Positions 38,388 to 46,766 of a stretch of 64,000 nucleotides of DNA are shown one piece after another; position 1 is the stretch's first letter, and each line of letters begins with the position of its first letter. Below the pieces are notes generated by a model. The model saw only the letters and a program-made list of their open reading frames with translations, did no database searches and was not told where the DNA came from. The DNA comes from Streptomyces griseoviridis (GTDB lineage Bacteria; Actinomycetota; Actinomycetes; Streptomycetales; Streptomycetaceae), in contig NZ_CP029078.1 in NCBI RefSeq assembly GCF_005222485.1, forward strand, positions 1,702,001 to 1,766,000, written 5' to 3'. Position numbers and translations under genes: made by a program.

Positions 38388-39149
38388 ATGCACGAGATCT
38401 TCATCAACTACCGGACCAAGGGCGGCAAGGAAGTCGCCTACATGTGCGACGAGGAACTGTCGGAGAGGTTCGGCCCCGACAGCGTCTTCCTCGCGAAGAA
38501 GTCGATCGAACTGGGCGACAGCATGGACGTCCTGCTGCGCACGGTACGGCGCTGCCACGTTCTGCTGGCCCTCATCCACGAAGGGTGGACCGACGAGCCC
38601 CATCGCTCGGACCCCGGCAGGCGCGCGCTGGACGACCCGCAGGACTGGGTCAGGCGGGAGATCGAGGAGGCCCTCTCCTCCGGGGCACTGATCGTGCCGC
38701 TGTTCATCGGGCGGAAGGTGGAGCAGCTCGACGCGCGGCGGCTGCCGCGGTCGATCGCCGAACTCGCCGAATACCAGTACACCCGCGTGGAACTGCACAA
38801 CCGGCAGGAGGATCTGGCCCGGATCGGCGACCGGCTGATCCAGCGGGTTCCGGCCCTGGCCCCGCTGGACCGGAGCCCGCGCGCCGTGGCCACCGTCGCC
38901 GCCGCAGCGGAATCCTCGCCTGAGCCCACGGTCCGCACCGACCACCAGAGCGGCGGTATCGGCAGCGTCGGGCGGTCCGTGGGGACCTTCATCAACACCG
39001 CGCACGGTCCATTGAATTCGGGCGAAGGCGACCAGATCAACGGGCCGCAGATCAACGGGAACGGCACCAACTACGTGGCCGGCAACAACGAGGGCGGCAT
39101 CCGGCAGGGCTTCGGCACCCGGACGCCCCGCGGGGGCGAGCAGCGGTGA
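38388..39149 (+). CDS. TIR-domain protein, probable NADase effector
   Basis: A 253-residue protein. Residues 1-145 form a TIR domain, beginning EIFINYRTKGGKEVAYMCDE, with DSVFLAKKSIELGDSMDVLL and CHVLLALIHEGW. DWVRREIEEALSSGALIVPL (residues 86-105) aligns closely with the SARM1 segment holding its catalytic glutamate, here Glu91, so NAD cleavage is plausible. Residues about 160-253 are a flexible Gly/Asn-rich tail with AHGPLNSGEGDQ at 205-216, a peptide also found in the next gene. AAGGGAAACGTC precedes the ATG. It overlaps the P-loop gene by 4 bp (GTGA). Defence or signalling is inferred. Confidence 0.85.
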   Translation: MHEIFINYRTKGGKEVAYMCDEELSERFGPDSVFLAKKSIELGDSMDVLLRTVRRCHVLLALIHEGWTDEPHRSDPGRRALDDPQDWVRREIEEALSSGALIVPLFIGRKVEQLDARRLPRSIAELAEYQYTRVELHNRQEDLARIGDRLIQRVPALAPLDRSPRAVATVAAAAESSPEPTVRTDHQSGGIGSVGRSVGTFINTAHGPLNSGEGDQINGPQINGNGTNYVAGNNEGGIRQGFGTRTPRGGEQR

Positions 39150-41095
39150 CGGAGACGTACGGCGCCTACTTCACGGAGGCCCATGGGCCCGTGAACACCG
39201 GCCTCGGGAACCAGTACGTCTACATCCAGGCCGCCGCGTCCCGGCTGCGCGAGCAGGCGAGCAGACGCACGCGCGTCATCACCGAGGAGGACCGCGCCCA
39301 CCTCTCGGCACGCTTCCTGCCGCCGTCAGGGATGCAACTCGCCCGGAACCGGCTGGCGGAGAGCCACCTGGTGCTGATCGCCGGCCTTCCCGGCAGCGGC
39401 CGTCGCACCGCGGCCCTCATGCTGCTGCACGGTCTGTCCGAAGGTCGCGGCGCCCTGCACGAGCTGCCCGACACGTCGGACGACACCTCGGACGGCATGG
39501 CGTCGTCGCCGCTCGACGCCGGCGACATCAACGACGGGGACCGGCTGCTGCTGGATCTCTCGGAGGTGGAGGCGGCCGGGTACGTCGCGATCCAGAACGC
39601 GCTGGTCGATTTCCGGGAAGGGCTCAAGCCGCACGCGGCCCATCTCGCGGTGGTCCTCCCGCACCGCCTCGGCTATCTGCTGAAGGACGAGCTGAAGCGC
39701 CACACGGTGGAGATCGGCCGCCCCGCACCCGGTCGGCTGCTGGCCCGTCATCTGCTGGGCGACGGCATCGCCTTCGCGCCGGAGGACCTGACCGGCAAGA
39801 GCCTGACCACCTTCCTCACCCAGGCGCCGGTGCGGGAGGTCGCGGGGCTGGCCGACCACATCCGGCGGCGCCGCGACACGTCACCGGCCGACCGCGGCTT
39901 CCCCGACTGGCTCGCCGACGCCCTGCGGGGCCAGCAGGACCAGAGCGCGCGCGTGGCGGCGGACCTCTCCGTCCAGCAGAGCGGCCCGCGCCGCGCCCTG
40001 ATGCTCTCCCTCGCCCTGTTCCACGCGACCGGGCCAGGGACGGTGCTCAAGGCGGCGAACACCCTGCTGGCCGCTCTCAGCCACCCTCCTGACAGCACTC
40101 CGCGTCTGGAACGGGCCGACCTGCGGGCGGAGCTCGACGCCATCGAGGCCGAGACGGACGCGAGCGGCCAGGTGCGCTTTCGCACCTCCGGCTACGACCG
40201 CGCCGTACGGGACCACTTCTGGACCTACCTGCCGGACATCCGACGGCAACTGCGCGACTGGTTCATGGAGTGCCTGAGCGATCATTCGCTCTCCCAGCAC
40301 GACCGCAGTGACGCCGTCGAGCGGTTCGCCCTGCAGGCACTGCGCACCGCACGTCCGCGCGACCTGACCTGGCTCGCGGACCAGTGGACCTCGCGGAGGG
40401 CCTCCGTCCACCTGATCCCGGACGCGGCACAGGTCCTGGCCCTGGGGCTGGACGCCGACCTGCACGGCCGCTTCTTCCGGCAGCAGATCTACGACTGGGC
40501 CGTCTCCAGGGAGACCGGCGACCGGCTGCGACAGGTTCTCGTCGTGGTGTGCGCCGAGACCATGGCGCGTACGCACCCGGACCAGGCGCTCGTGCGCCTG
40601 CACCATCTCGCCCGGCGGGCCGGCGACCAGGTCGCCGCCGAGGCCCGCACGGCGCTGTCGCGTCTGACGGCTTCGGACGACCGGCTGTACCGGCTGCTGC
40701 TCGACCGGTTGGGCACGGGCATCACGACGGACCATCCGGAGCGGGACGCCACGCTTTTCCTCGCTCTCGCCGATCCGGTACGGCTGACCGGCCGTACCGA
40801 CGTGCGGGAGTCCTTGGCCGCGTGCTGGACGGCGGCGCTGCGCCGCCCGGTCAAGACGTGGACGGCGGCCCAGATCCGCTGGCTCGCGGCAGCCGAGGAC
40901 GCCCGGCACCGCGACCCGGTGCTGGGCCTGCTCTCCCGCGCCTGCGCCACCGATCCCCGGATCTCCGGAGAGGTGTACCGCGTCGCCGTCGGCTGGTCCC
41001 GGGCCGGCGGCCCCGGGCGGGTGGAGACCGTCACGCAGCTGCTGCGGAGCATCGACGCCGCTCAGGGCATCGAGCCCTACGACCAAGCCGTCTGA
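39146..41095 (+). CDS. Degenerate P-loop (STAND-like) protein partnering the TIR effector
   Basis: A 649-residue protein with no close family I can name. Residues 12-23 read AHGPVNTGLGNQ, matching the TIR protein's tail motif. A P-loop-like segment follows, VLIAGLPGSGRRTAALMLLH, where the Walker A lysine is Arg near residue 86. A Walker B-like strand is LLLDLSEVEAAG at 134-145. The rest is helical, with Arg/Leu-rich repeats over residues 330-640, like sensor arms of STAND NTPases. It starts with GTG overlapping the TIR stop. It probably senses a trigger and gathers TIR domains through the shared motif; this is inference. Confidence 0.75.
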   Translation: MTETYGAYFTEAHGPVNTGLGNQYVYIQAAASRLREQASRRTRVITEEDRAHLSARFLPPSGMQLARNRLAESHLVLIAGLPGSGRRTAALMLLHGLSEGRGALHELPDTSDDTSDGMASSPLDAGDINDGDRLLLDLSEVEAAGYVAIQNALVDFREGLKPHAAHLAVVLPHRLGYLLKDELKRHTVEIGRPAPGRLLARHLLGDGIAFAPEDLTGKSLTTFLTQAPVREVAGLADHIRRRRDTSPADRGFPDWLADALRGQQDQSARVAADLSVQQSGPRRALMLSLALFHATGPGTVLKAANTLLAALSHPPDSTPRLERADLRAELDAIEAETDASGQVRFRTSGYDRAVRDHFWTYLPDIRRQLRDWFMECLSDHSLSQHDRSDAVERFALQALRTARPRDLTWLADQWTSRRASVHLIPDAAQVLALGLDADLHGRFFRQQIYDWAVSRETGDRLRQVLVVVCAETMARTHPDQALVRLHHLARRAGDQVAAEARTALSRLTASDDRLYRLLLDRLGTGITTDHPERDATLFLALADPVRLTGRTDVRESLAACWTAALRRPVKTWTAAQIRWLAAAEDARHRDPVLGLLSRACATDPRISGEVYRVAVGWSRAGGPGRVETVTQLLRSIDAAQGIEPYDQAV

Positions 41096-41121
41096 CACCG
41101 AACGATCATCGGGGGTATTCC

Positions 41122-42264
41122 ATGAGTTCTGGACACAGGACGATGACGCTGTTCGTCACCGTCCTCCTGGGCATGATCCTGGTCATCCTCGGCCTCTGCG
41201 CCGACTGGCCCCGGTGGGCCTGGCCCGCCCTGGCCGCGCTGCTGCCCGCGGTGGCCGCCGTGACGCACCGGATCCTCGCTCCCGCGCGGGAGGCGTTCCC
41301 GCGCGAGCTGCTGCCCGATCCCGATCTGCCGTTGCCTGAGCCCATCCGACAGGAGCAGCGGGTCGCCCATGTGGCCCTGCCGAGCTCCGTCGCCGACTAC
41401 GACTTCTCCTTCTCGGCCACGGTCCGCTGGCTGGTGCTGAACGCGCCCGAGGACGCACCGTATGTGAACCCCGCGGGTCTGGCCGTGGAGGCGGTCCTTC
41501 AGCGGGCCCGGCTCGTGGCCGTGCAGCAGCCTCCCCACCGCAGCGCGTTCACCCAGCACCAGCTCGACGGCGCGCTGGCGACCATGCGTCCCGAGGCGAC
41601 CGGCCGGGTCATGGCAATGGCCCAGGACGTCTCGCTGACGCTCCCGGAGTCCGACCGTGAGCGGCTCGCAAAGCTGTCCGGAGTCCGCAAGGACGAGGAC
41701 GTCTGGGAGCACGAGCGCAACTACGAGCGCAGCAAGCGGAGCTATCTGACCGAGGACGTGCTGAAGGACGCGGGCAGCGCCGTCGTGTGGTGGCTGTCCC
41801 GGAACGAGGGTGAGGTCGAGGGAGCCGTCGACCGTATCGGTGTGCTCGCCCGGCTCTCCGCCGCGGCCCGCAACGAGGAGGTGCCTCCGCCGTTCGACCG
41901 GCTGACGTCGACGCCGGGCATCCCGTACCCCGACGAGGAGGAGTATCTGTGGCACCGTCCCTTCAGCGCAGGTCGGGTGCCATCCCCGCCGGCCGAGGAC
42001 ACGGTCACCGATCCGTACCCGACGTTCGATTCGGTCCTCGCCTGGTTCGGCTTCTCGGACGACGACGCCGACGTCCAGCTGTTCTCGGAGCGCGTGGCGA
42101 AGCTCGCGGAGGTGCACGGCAGGTCCGAGGCAGCCGACGCGATCAAGAGCCGTTTCGGCGGCCCCGGCCCCGAGGAGGACGACGGACCCGACTCGGGCGG
42201 AGAAGCCGGACCCGGCGACGGCCCGGGGGCCGGACCGCCCCCGCCGGACGCTCACGACCGCTGA
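41122..42264 (+). CDS. Membrane protein of unknown function, last gene of the TIR cassette
   Basis: A 380-residue protein. Two hydrophobic segments near the N-terminus (LFVTVLLGMILVILGL and WPALAALLPAVAAVTH) anchor it. The following VADYDFSFSATVRWLVLNAP and MRPEATGRVMAMAQDVSLTL suggest an SPFH/band-7-like cytoplasmic region, weakly. The C-terminal ~35 residues are acidic and Pro/Gly-rich. GGGGG lies 7 nt before the ATG, and it begins 26 nt after the P-loop gene. It may anchor the system at the membrane. I have no confident family. Confidence 0.72.
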   Translation: MSSGHRTMTLFVTVLLGMILVILGLCADWPRWAWPALAALLPAVAAVTHRILAPAREAFPRELLPDPDLPLPEPIRQEQRVAHVALPSSVADYDFSFSATVRWLVLNAPEDAPYVNPAGLAVEAVLQRARLVAVQQPPHRSAFTQHQLDGALATMRPEATGRVMAMAQDVSLTLPESDRERLAKLSGVRKDEDVWEHERNYERSKRSYLTEDVLKDAGSAVVWWLSRNEGEVEGAVDRIGVLARLSAAARNEEVPPPFDRLTSTPGIPYPDEEEYLWHRPFSAGRVPSPPAEDTVTDPYPTFDSVLAWFGFSDDDADVQLFSERVAKLAEVHGRSEAADAIKSRFGGPGPEEDDGPDSGGEAGPGDGPGAGPPPPDAHDR

Positions 42265-42269
42265 ACGGA

Positions 42270-42304
42270 GTGAGGCCCGGCACCCCCCAGGGGCCGGACC
42301 TCAC
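42270..42304. terminator. Bidirectional terminator between TIR cassette and metK
   Basis: GTGAGG-C-CCGGC at 42270-42281 pairs with GCCGG-A-CCTCAC at 42293-42304, with one mismatch. It sits in the 52-bp gap between the convergent cassette and metK and could serve both. Confidence 0.7.
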
Positions 42305-42316
42305 CCACCGCGGGCG

Positions 42317-43525
42317 CTACAGCCCCACAGCCCTCCGCAGCGCGTCCACCCGGTCCGTCCGCTCCCAGGTGAAGTCCGGGAGCTCGCGGCCGAAGTGGCC
42401 GTAGGCCGCCGTCTGGGCGTAGATCGGGCGGAGCAGGTCGAGGTCGCGGATGATCGCGGCCGGGCGGAGGTCGAAGACCTCGTCGATGGCCTTCTCGATC
42501 TTCTCGGCGTCGACCTTGGCGGTGCCGAAGGTCTCGACGAAGAGGCCGACCGGCTCGGCCTTGCCGATCGCGTACGCGACCTGGACCTCGCAGCGGGCGG
42601 CCAGGCCGGCCGCCACCACGTTCTTGGCGACCCAGCGCATCGCGTACGCGGCGGAGCGGTCGACCTTGGACGGGTCCTTGCCGGAGAACGCGCCGCCGCC
42701 GTGGCGGGCCATGCCGCCGTAGGTGTCGATGATGATCTTGCGGCCGGTCAGACCGGCGTCGCCCATCGGGCCGCCGATCTCGAACCGCCCGGTGGGGTTG
42801 ACCAGCAGGCGGTAGCTGTCGGTGTCGAGCTTGATGCCGTCCTCGACGAGCGCCTTCAGCTCGGCCTCCACGACGAACTCGCGGATGTCGGGGGCGAGCA
42901 GCGACTCCAGGTCGATGTCGCTCGCGTGCTGCGAGGAGACCACGACGGTGTCGAGGCGGACGGCCTTGTCGCCGTCGTACTCGATGGTGACCTGCGTCTT
43001 GCCGTCGGGGCGCAGGTAGGGGATCGTGCCGTTCTTGCGGACGTCGGAGAGGCGCTTGGACAGGCGGTGCGCGAGGAAGATCGGCAGCGGCATCAGCGTC
43101 GGCGTCTCGTCCGTCGCGTAGCCGAACATCAGGCCCTGGTCGCCCGCGCCCTGCTTGTCCAGTTCGTCTTCGTCACCTTCGACCCGGGACTCGTACGCCG
43201 TGTCGACACCCTGGGCGATGTCGGGGGACTGCGAGCCGATGGACACCGACACGCCGCAGGAGGCGCCGTCGAAGCCCTTCTTCGAGGAGTCGTAGCCGAT
43301 CGAGAGGACCGTGTTGCGGACGAGGGTGGCGATGTCCGCGTAGGTCTTGGTGGTGACCTCTCCGGCGACGTGCACGAGGCCGGTCGTGATCAGCGTCTCG
43401 ACGGCGACCCGGGACGAGGGGTCCTCCCGCAGAAGCGCGTCGAGAATGGTGTCGCTGATCTGGTCAGCGATCTTGTCGGGGTGACCCTCGGTCACAGACT
43501 CCGAGGTGAAAAGGCGACGGGACAC
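42317..43525 (-). CDS. metK: S-adenosylmethionine synthetase
   Basis: Makes SAM from methionine and ATP. It has 402 residues, starting at GTG 43525 with [20 protein letters not shown]; the His and metal-binding residues are in that segment. Other signatures are [36 protein letters not shown] (phosphate loop) and [25 protein letters not shown] provides the ribosome site. The longer frame to 43621 has no conserved sequence. In S. coelicolor metK follows priA directly as I recall, so the TIR cassette interrupts a conserved pair. Confidence 0.97.
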   Translation of the reverse strand: MSRRLFTSESVTEGHPDKIADQISDTILDALLREDPSSRVAVETLITTGLVHVAGEVTTKTYADIATLVRNTVLSIGYDSSKKGFDGASCGVSVSIGSQSPDIAQGVDTAYESRVEGDEDELDKQGAGDQGLMFGYATDETPTLMPLPIFLAHRLSKRLSDVRKNGTIPYLRPDGKTQVTIEYDGDKAVRLDTVVVSSQHASDIDLESLLAPDIREFVVEAELKALVEDGIKLDTDSYRLLVNPTGRFEIGGPMGDAGLTGRKIIIDTYGGMARHGGGAFSGKDPSKVDRSAAYAMRWVAKNVVAAGLAARCEVQVAYAIGKAEPVGLFVETFGTAKVDAEKIEKAIDEVFDLRPAAIIRDLDLLRPIYAQTAAYGHFGRELPDFTWERTDRVDALRRAVGL

Positions 43526-43764
43526 AACGCTCCCTGGGGTTGCAGCGGCTGCTGGCTGATCATGGGCGGACGGGACGGAGGCTGCGCCCGGCCACGTCCG
43601 AGAACAGTTTATCGGTCGCACTCGGTCAACGGTCCCCCTGTCTTGCCCCTAGGGACGGCTGTGACCTGCGGCACGGGCATTGTGCACATCCCGAGCGGCG
43701 TTGGCCAGGCTCGCCACACCCGTCGGGTGAAGGTTCGGCAGGACCGGGGAGACGCAGGAAACCG

Positions 43765-44967
43765 TCAGCGGAGCCGGTCCGCCACCAGGTCCCAGACGAT
43801 TTCGGCCAAAGCCTCTTTGGGACCGTGCGGGACCGGTGTCTCGGTGCCGTCGGCGCCCAGGACCAGCGCTTCGTTCTCCTCGGAGCCGAAGGTCCTGCGC
43901 TCCCCCACCTCGTTGACGACGAGCAGATCGCAGCCCTTGCGGGCGAGCTTGGCGCGGCCGTTGGCCAGCACGTCGTCGGTCTCGGCGGCGAAGCCGACGA
44001 CCACCTGACCGGGGTGGGCGCGCTCTGCGGAGATCTCCGCGAGAATGTCCGGATTACGCACCAGGACGACCGGTTCGGGCTCTTGGCCGTCCTTCTTCTT
44101 GATTTTTCCGGCCGCGTAGGTCTGCGGACGGAAGTCGGCGACGGCGGCGGCCATGACGACGGCGTCGGCGTCGGCCGTCGCCTTCAGCACGGCCTCGCGC
44201 AGTTGGACGGCGGTGCCGACCTGGACGACGTCGACGCCGGCCGGGTCGGGCAGGCCGGTGTTGGCGGCGAGCAGCGTGACCCGGGCGCCGCGCGCGGCGG
44301 CGGTGCGGGCGAGGGCGTAGCCCTGCTTGCCCGAGGAGCGGTTGCCGAGGAAGCGGACCGGGTCGAGGGGCTCGCGGGTGCCGCCCGCGCTGACGACGAC
44401 ATGGCGCCCGGCGAGATCGGGTTCGGTGACCCCGCGGGCGAGGACCCGGCGGCAGACCTCGAAGATCTCGGCCGGGTCGGGCAGCCGGCCCTTGCCGGTG
44501 TCGACGCCGGTGAGGCGCCCGACGGCGGGTTCGACGACGACGGCACCGCGGCGGCGGAGGGTCGCCACGTTCTCCCGGGTGGCGGGGTGTTCCCACATCT
44601 CCGTGTGCATGGCGGGGGCGAAGACCACCGGACAGCGGGCGGTGAGCAGGGTGTTGGTGAGGAGGTCGTCGGCGAGGCCGTGGGCGGCCCTGGCGAGCAG
44701 GTCGGCGGTGGCCGGGGCGACGACGACGAGGTCGGCGTGCTGGCCGATGCGGACGTGCGGGACCTCGTGGACGTCGTCCCAGACCTCGGTGGCGACGGGG
44801 TTGCCCGAGAGGGCGGACCAGGTGGCGGCGCCGACGAAGTGCAGGGCGGAGGCGGTGGGCACGACCCGCACCTCGTGGCCCGATTCGGTCAGTCTGCGCA
44901 GCAGCTCACAGGCCTTGTACGCGGCGATGCCACCGCTGACCCCCAGGACGACCTTGGGCTTGTCCAC
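43765..44967 (-). CDS. coaBC: Bifunctional phosphopantothenoylcysteine decarboxylase / synthetase
   Basis: Carries out two consecutive coenzyme A steps. The 400-residue protein has an N-terminal flavoprotein CoaC domain: VLGVSGGIAAYKACELLRRL, ADLVVVAPATADLLA, and PAMHTEMW with its flavin-site residues. The C-terminal CoaB domain begins VVSAGGTREPLDPVRFLGNR and has the Lys-rich AAGKIKKKDG site. GTG 44967 is preceded by GGGGAGAG. It follows rpoZ across a strong terminator, so it likely has its own promoter. Confidence 0.96.
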   Translation of the reverse strand: MDKPKVVLGVSGGIAAYKACELLRRLTESGHEVRVVPTASALHFVGAATWSALSGNPVATEVWDDVHEVPHVRIGQHADLVVVAPATADLLARAAHGLADDLLTNTLLTARCPVVFAPAMHTEMWEHPATRENVATLRRRGAVVVEPAVGRLTGVDTGKGRLPDPAEIFEVCRRVLARGVTEPDLAGRHVVVSAGGTREPLDPVRFLGNRSSGKQGYALARTAAARGARVTLLAANTGLPDPAGVDVVQVGTAVQLREAVLKATADADAVVMAAAVADFRPQTYAAGKIKKKDGQEPEPVVLVRNPDILAEISAERAHPGQVVVGFAAETDDVLANGRAKLARKGCDLLVVNEVGERRTFGSEENEALVLGADGTETPVPHGPKEALAEIVWDLVADRLR

Positions 44968-45039
44968 CGTCTCTCCCCTGATGCGTGCGACTCGGCGGCC
45001 GGCGCCTGCGACTCGGCGACGTCCGCCCTCCATGACACA

Positions 45040-45074
45040 CCACAGGCCCGGCAGTCGCGCTGCCGGGCCTGTGG
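45040..45074 (-). terminator. Terminator after rpoZ
   Basis: A 15-bp perfect stem: CCACAGGCCCGGCAG at 45040-45054 and its complement at 45060-45074, loop TCGCG. It lies 26 nt past the rpoZ stop on the minus strand. Confidence 0.9.
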
Positions 45075-45099
45075 ATAAGTCAACTTCAAGCAGGTGATA

Positions 45100-45372
45100 T
45101 TACTGCGCGGGGCCTTCGACGGCCTCGGACGTCAGCAGACCCGCGTTGATCTCGCGGAGCGCGATCGAGAGCGGCTTCTCGTGGACGTGGGTGTCGACGA
45201 GGGGACCGACGTACTCGAGGAGGCCCTCACCGAGCTGCGAGTAGTACGCGTTGATCTGGCGGGCCCGCTTCGCCGCGTAGATCACGAGGCTGTACTTCGA
45301 GTCCGTGGCCTCGAGGAGCTCGTCGATCGGCGGGTTGATGATGCCCTCGGGCGCGGAGATGGAAGAGGACAC
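45100..45372 (-). CDS. rpoZ: RNA polymerase omega subunit
   Basis: A 90-residue small RNA polymerase subunit that supports beta-prime folding. Typical sequence includes [20 protein letters not shown] and [14 protein letters not shown], the omega core near residues 14-45. It follows gmk by 56 nt and ends the sIHF-gmk-rpoZ run before a perfect hairpin. Length and sequence are normal for Streptomyces. Confidence 0.97.
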   Translation of the reverse strand: MSSSISAPEGIINPPIDELLEATDSKYSLVIYAAKRARQINAYYSQLGEGLLEYVGPLVDTHVHEKPLSIALREINAGLLTSEAVEGPAQ

Positions 45373-45428
45373 GCTCTACCTTCCGATGGATGGGAAAGAA
45401 TCAGGGAGTGTGATCATCACGATCACGA

Positions 45429-46022
45429 TCACACAACGTCCATCAAGGCTAGCAGCTCACGCGCCACGTCCTCGACGGAGGTGTTGACCAGGGTCATGTC
45501 GAACTCCGGCTCAGCGGCCAGTTCGATCTTCGCCGCGTCCAGCCGGCGGGCGATCACCTCGGGCGGCTCGGTGCCCCGGCCGGTGAGCCTGCGCACCAGC
45601 TCGTCCCAGGAGGGAGGGGCCAGGAACAGCAGCCGGCCCTCGGGCATGGTCTCGCGGACCTGCCGGGCGCCCTGGAGGTCGATCTCCAGGAGGACCGGGA
45701 CCCCGGAGTCCAGGTGTTCCAGCACGGCCGCGCGCGGCGTGCCGTAGCGGTTGCCCGCGAACTCGGCCCACTCGAGCAGCTCGCCGTTGGCGATCAGCTT
45801 GTCCATCTCCTCGTCGCTGACGAAGAAGTAGTGGACCCCGTGCTTCTCACCGGGGCGGGGCTTGCGGGTCGTCGCCGACACCGAGAGCCAGACCTCGGGG
45901 TGTTCCTTGCGCATATGGGCGACGACCGTGCTCTTGCCGACCCCGGAGGGGCCGGAGAGCACGGTCAGCCGCGGACGTACGTCCGGGGGCTCGGGGGTCG
46001 TCCCCCGGAATGTTGCAGCCAT
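45429..46022 (-). CDS. gmk: Guanylate kinase
   Basis: Phosphorylates GMP to GDP. It has 197 residues with the P-loop [20 protein letters not shown] near 20-39 and GMP-binding residues in [20 protein letters not shown]. Lid and core pieces [20 protein letters not shown] follow. It is preceded by sIHF by about 60 nt and followed by rpoZ, a widespread actinobacterial order. Confidence 0.97.
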   Translation of the reverse strand: MAATFRGTTPEPPDVRPRLTVLSGPSGVGKSTVVAHMRKEHPEVWLSVSATTRKPRPGEKHGVHYFFVSDEEMDKLIANGELLEWAEFAGNRYGTPRAAVLEHLDSGVPVLLEIDLQGARQVRETMPEGRLLFLAPPSWDELVRRLTGRGTEPPEVIARRLDAAKIELAAEPEFDMTLVNTSVEDVARELLALMDVV

Positions 46023-46082
46023 GCAGCGATTATTCCAGCAATCCCGGAGTGTCCGGGACTCCCGGGTCCGCAGGAGGCGGAC

Positions 46083-46406
46083 TCAGGAGCCGGTGCTGCC
46101 GAACTCACGCTCCAGGGACGCGATCTGGTTCGAACCGAGACCCCGCACACGGCGGCTCTCGGAGATGCCCAGTCGCTCCATGATCTGCTTGGCGCGGACC
46201 TTGCCCACGCCCGGCAGTGACTCCAGCAGGGCGGAGACCTTCATCTTGCCGATGACGTCGTTCTCCTGGCCCTGCTTGATGACCTCATGCAGGGAGGCGC
46301 CGGAGTGCTTGAGTCGATTCTTGACCTCGGCCCGCTCCCGGCGAGCCGCGGCGGCCTTTTCGAGCGCGGCTGCGCGCTGTTCAGGGGTAAGGGGCGGAAG
46401 AGCCAC
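46083..46406 (-). CDS. Streptomyces integration host factor sIHF
   Basis: A 107-residue nucleoid-associated protein related to mycobacterial mIHF. It starts at GTG 46406 (ALPPLTPEQRAAALEKAAA), with GAGGTG upstream; the longer frame to 46529 runs through the leader. A long N-terminal helix is followed by the DNA-contacting helix-two-turn-helix region SLPGVGKVRAKQIMERLGIS near residues 64-83. sIHF binds DNA non-specifically, stimulates topoisomerase and affects sporulation and antibiotic production. Confidence 0.95.
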   Translation of the reverse strand: MALPPLTPEQRAAALEKAAAARRERAEVKNRLKHSGASLHEVIKQGQENDVIGKMKVSALLESLPGVGKVRAKQIMERLGISESRRVRGLGSNQIASLEREFGSTGS

Positions 46407-46766
46407 GCCTACGTCACCTCGGATGTCGAACTGTCGGATACGGACCGGTGAGGAACCTAGTCGCCCCACACCTGGCGAGCCACGAGCAACACGCTCGCCC
46501 GTTGACTCTCGTCGGAGACTAGCGGGCAAGGGCGCCGGAGTCAGCGAGAACAGCGGAAAAGTCCTGGTCAGCCTCTGTCAGGCCAGACATTTGGGACATA
46601 AAGACCAGGATGTGGGGGTGGATTCGGACGCGGGTCGAACACGGGCCCCTCAGCAGAGGACTTCGCCGACCAGCTCGAACGCCCGCGACGACCGTCGCGA
46701 AAGCCTCATACGGCACGCTCGCCCCCGTCACCCGCGGGTGACGGGGGCGAGCGTGAGTGGCGCTGC
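46407..46766. other. Intergenic region between sIHF and pyrF
   Basis: No gene is supported in these 360 bp. The left part must hold the sIHF promoter. GGCGAGC at 46474-46480 and GCTCGCC at 46493-46499 form an inverted repeat of unknown role. The right end is the pyr terminator. Confidence 0.6.
46714..46755 (-). terminator. Terminator of the pyr operon
   Basis: Arms 46714-46733 and 46736-46755 are perfectly complementary over 20 nt (core CACGCTCGCCCCCGTCACCC). It begins 12 nt past the pyrF stop on the minus strand. Confidence 0.9.

Noticed and set aside
43526..43764. SAM riboswitch upstream of metK
   Set aside because: No recognisable SAM-box core or pseudoknot was seen in the leader; only ordinary GC-rich sequence and a possible TTGACC box.
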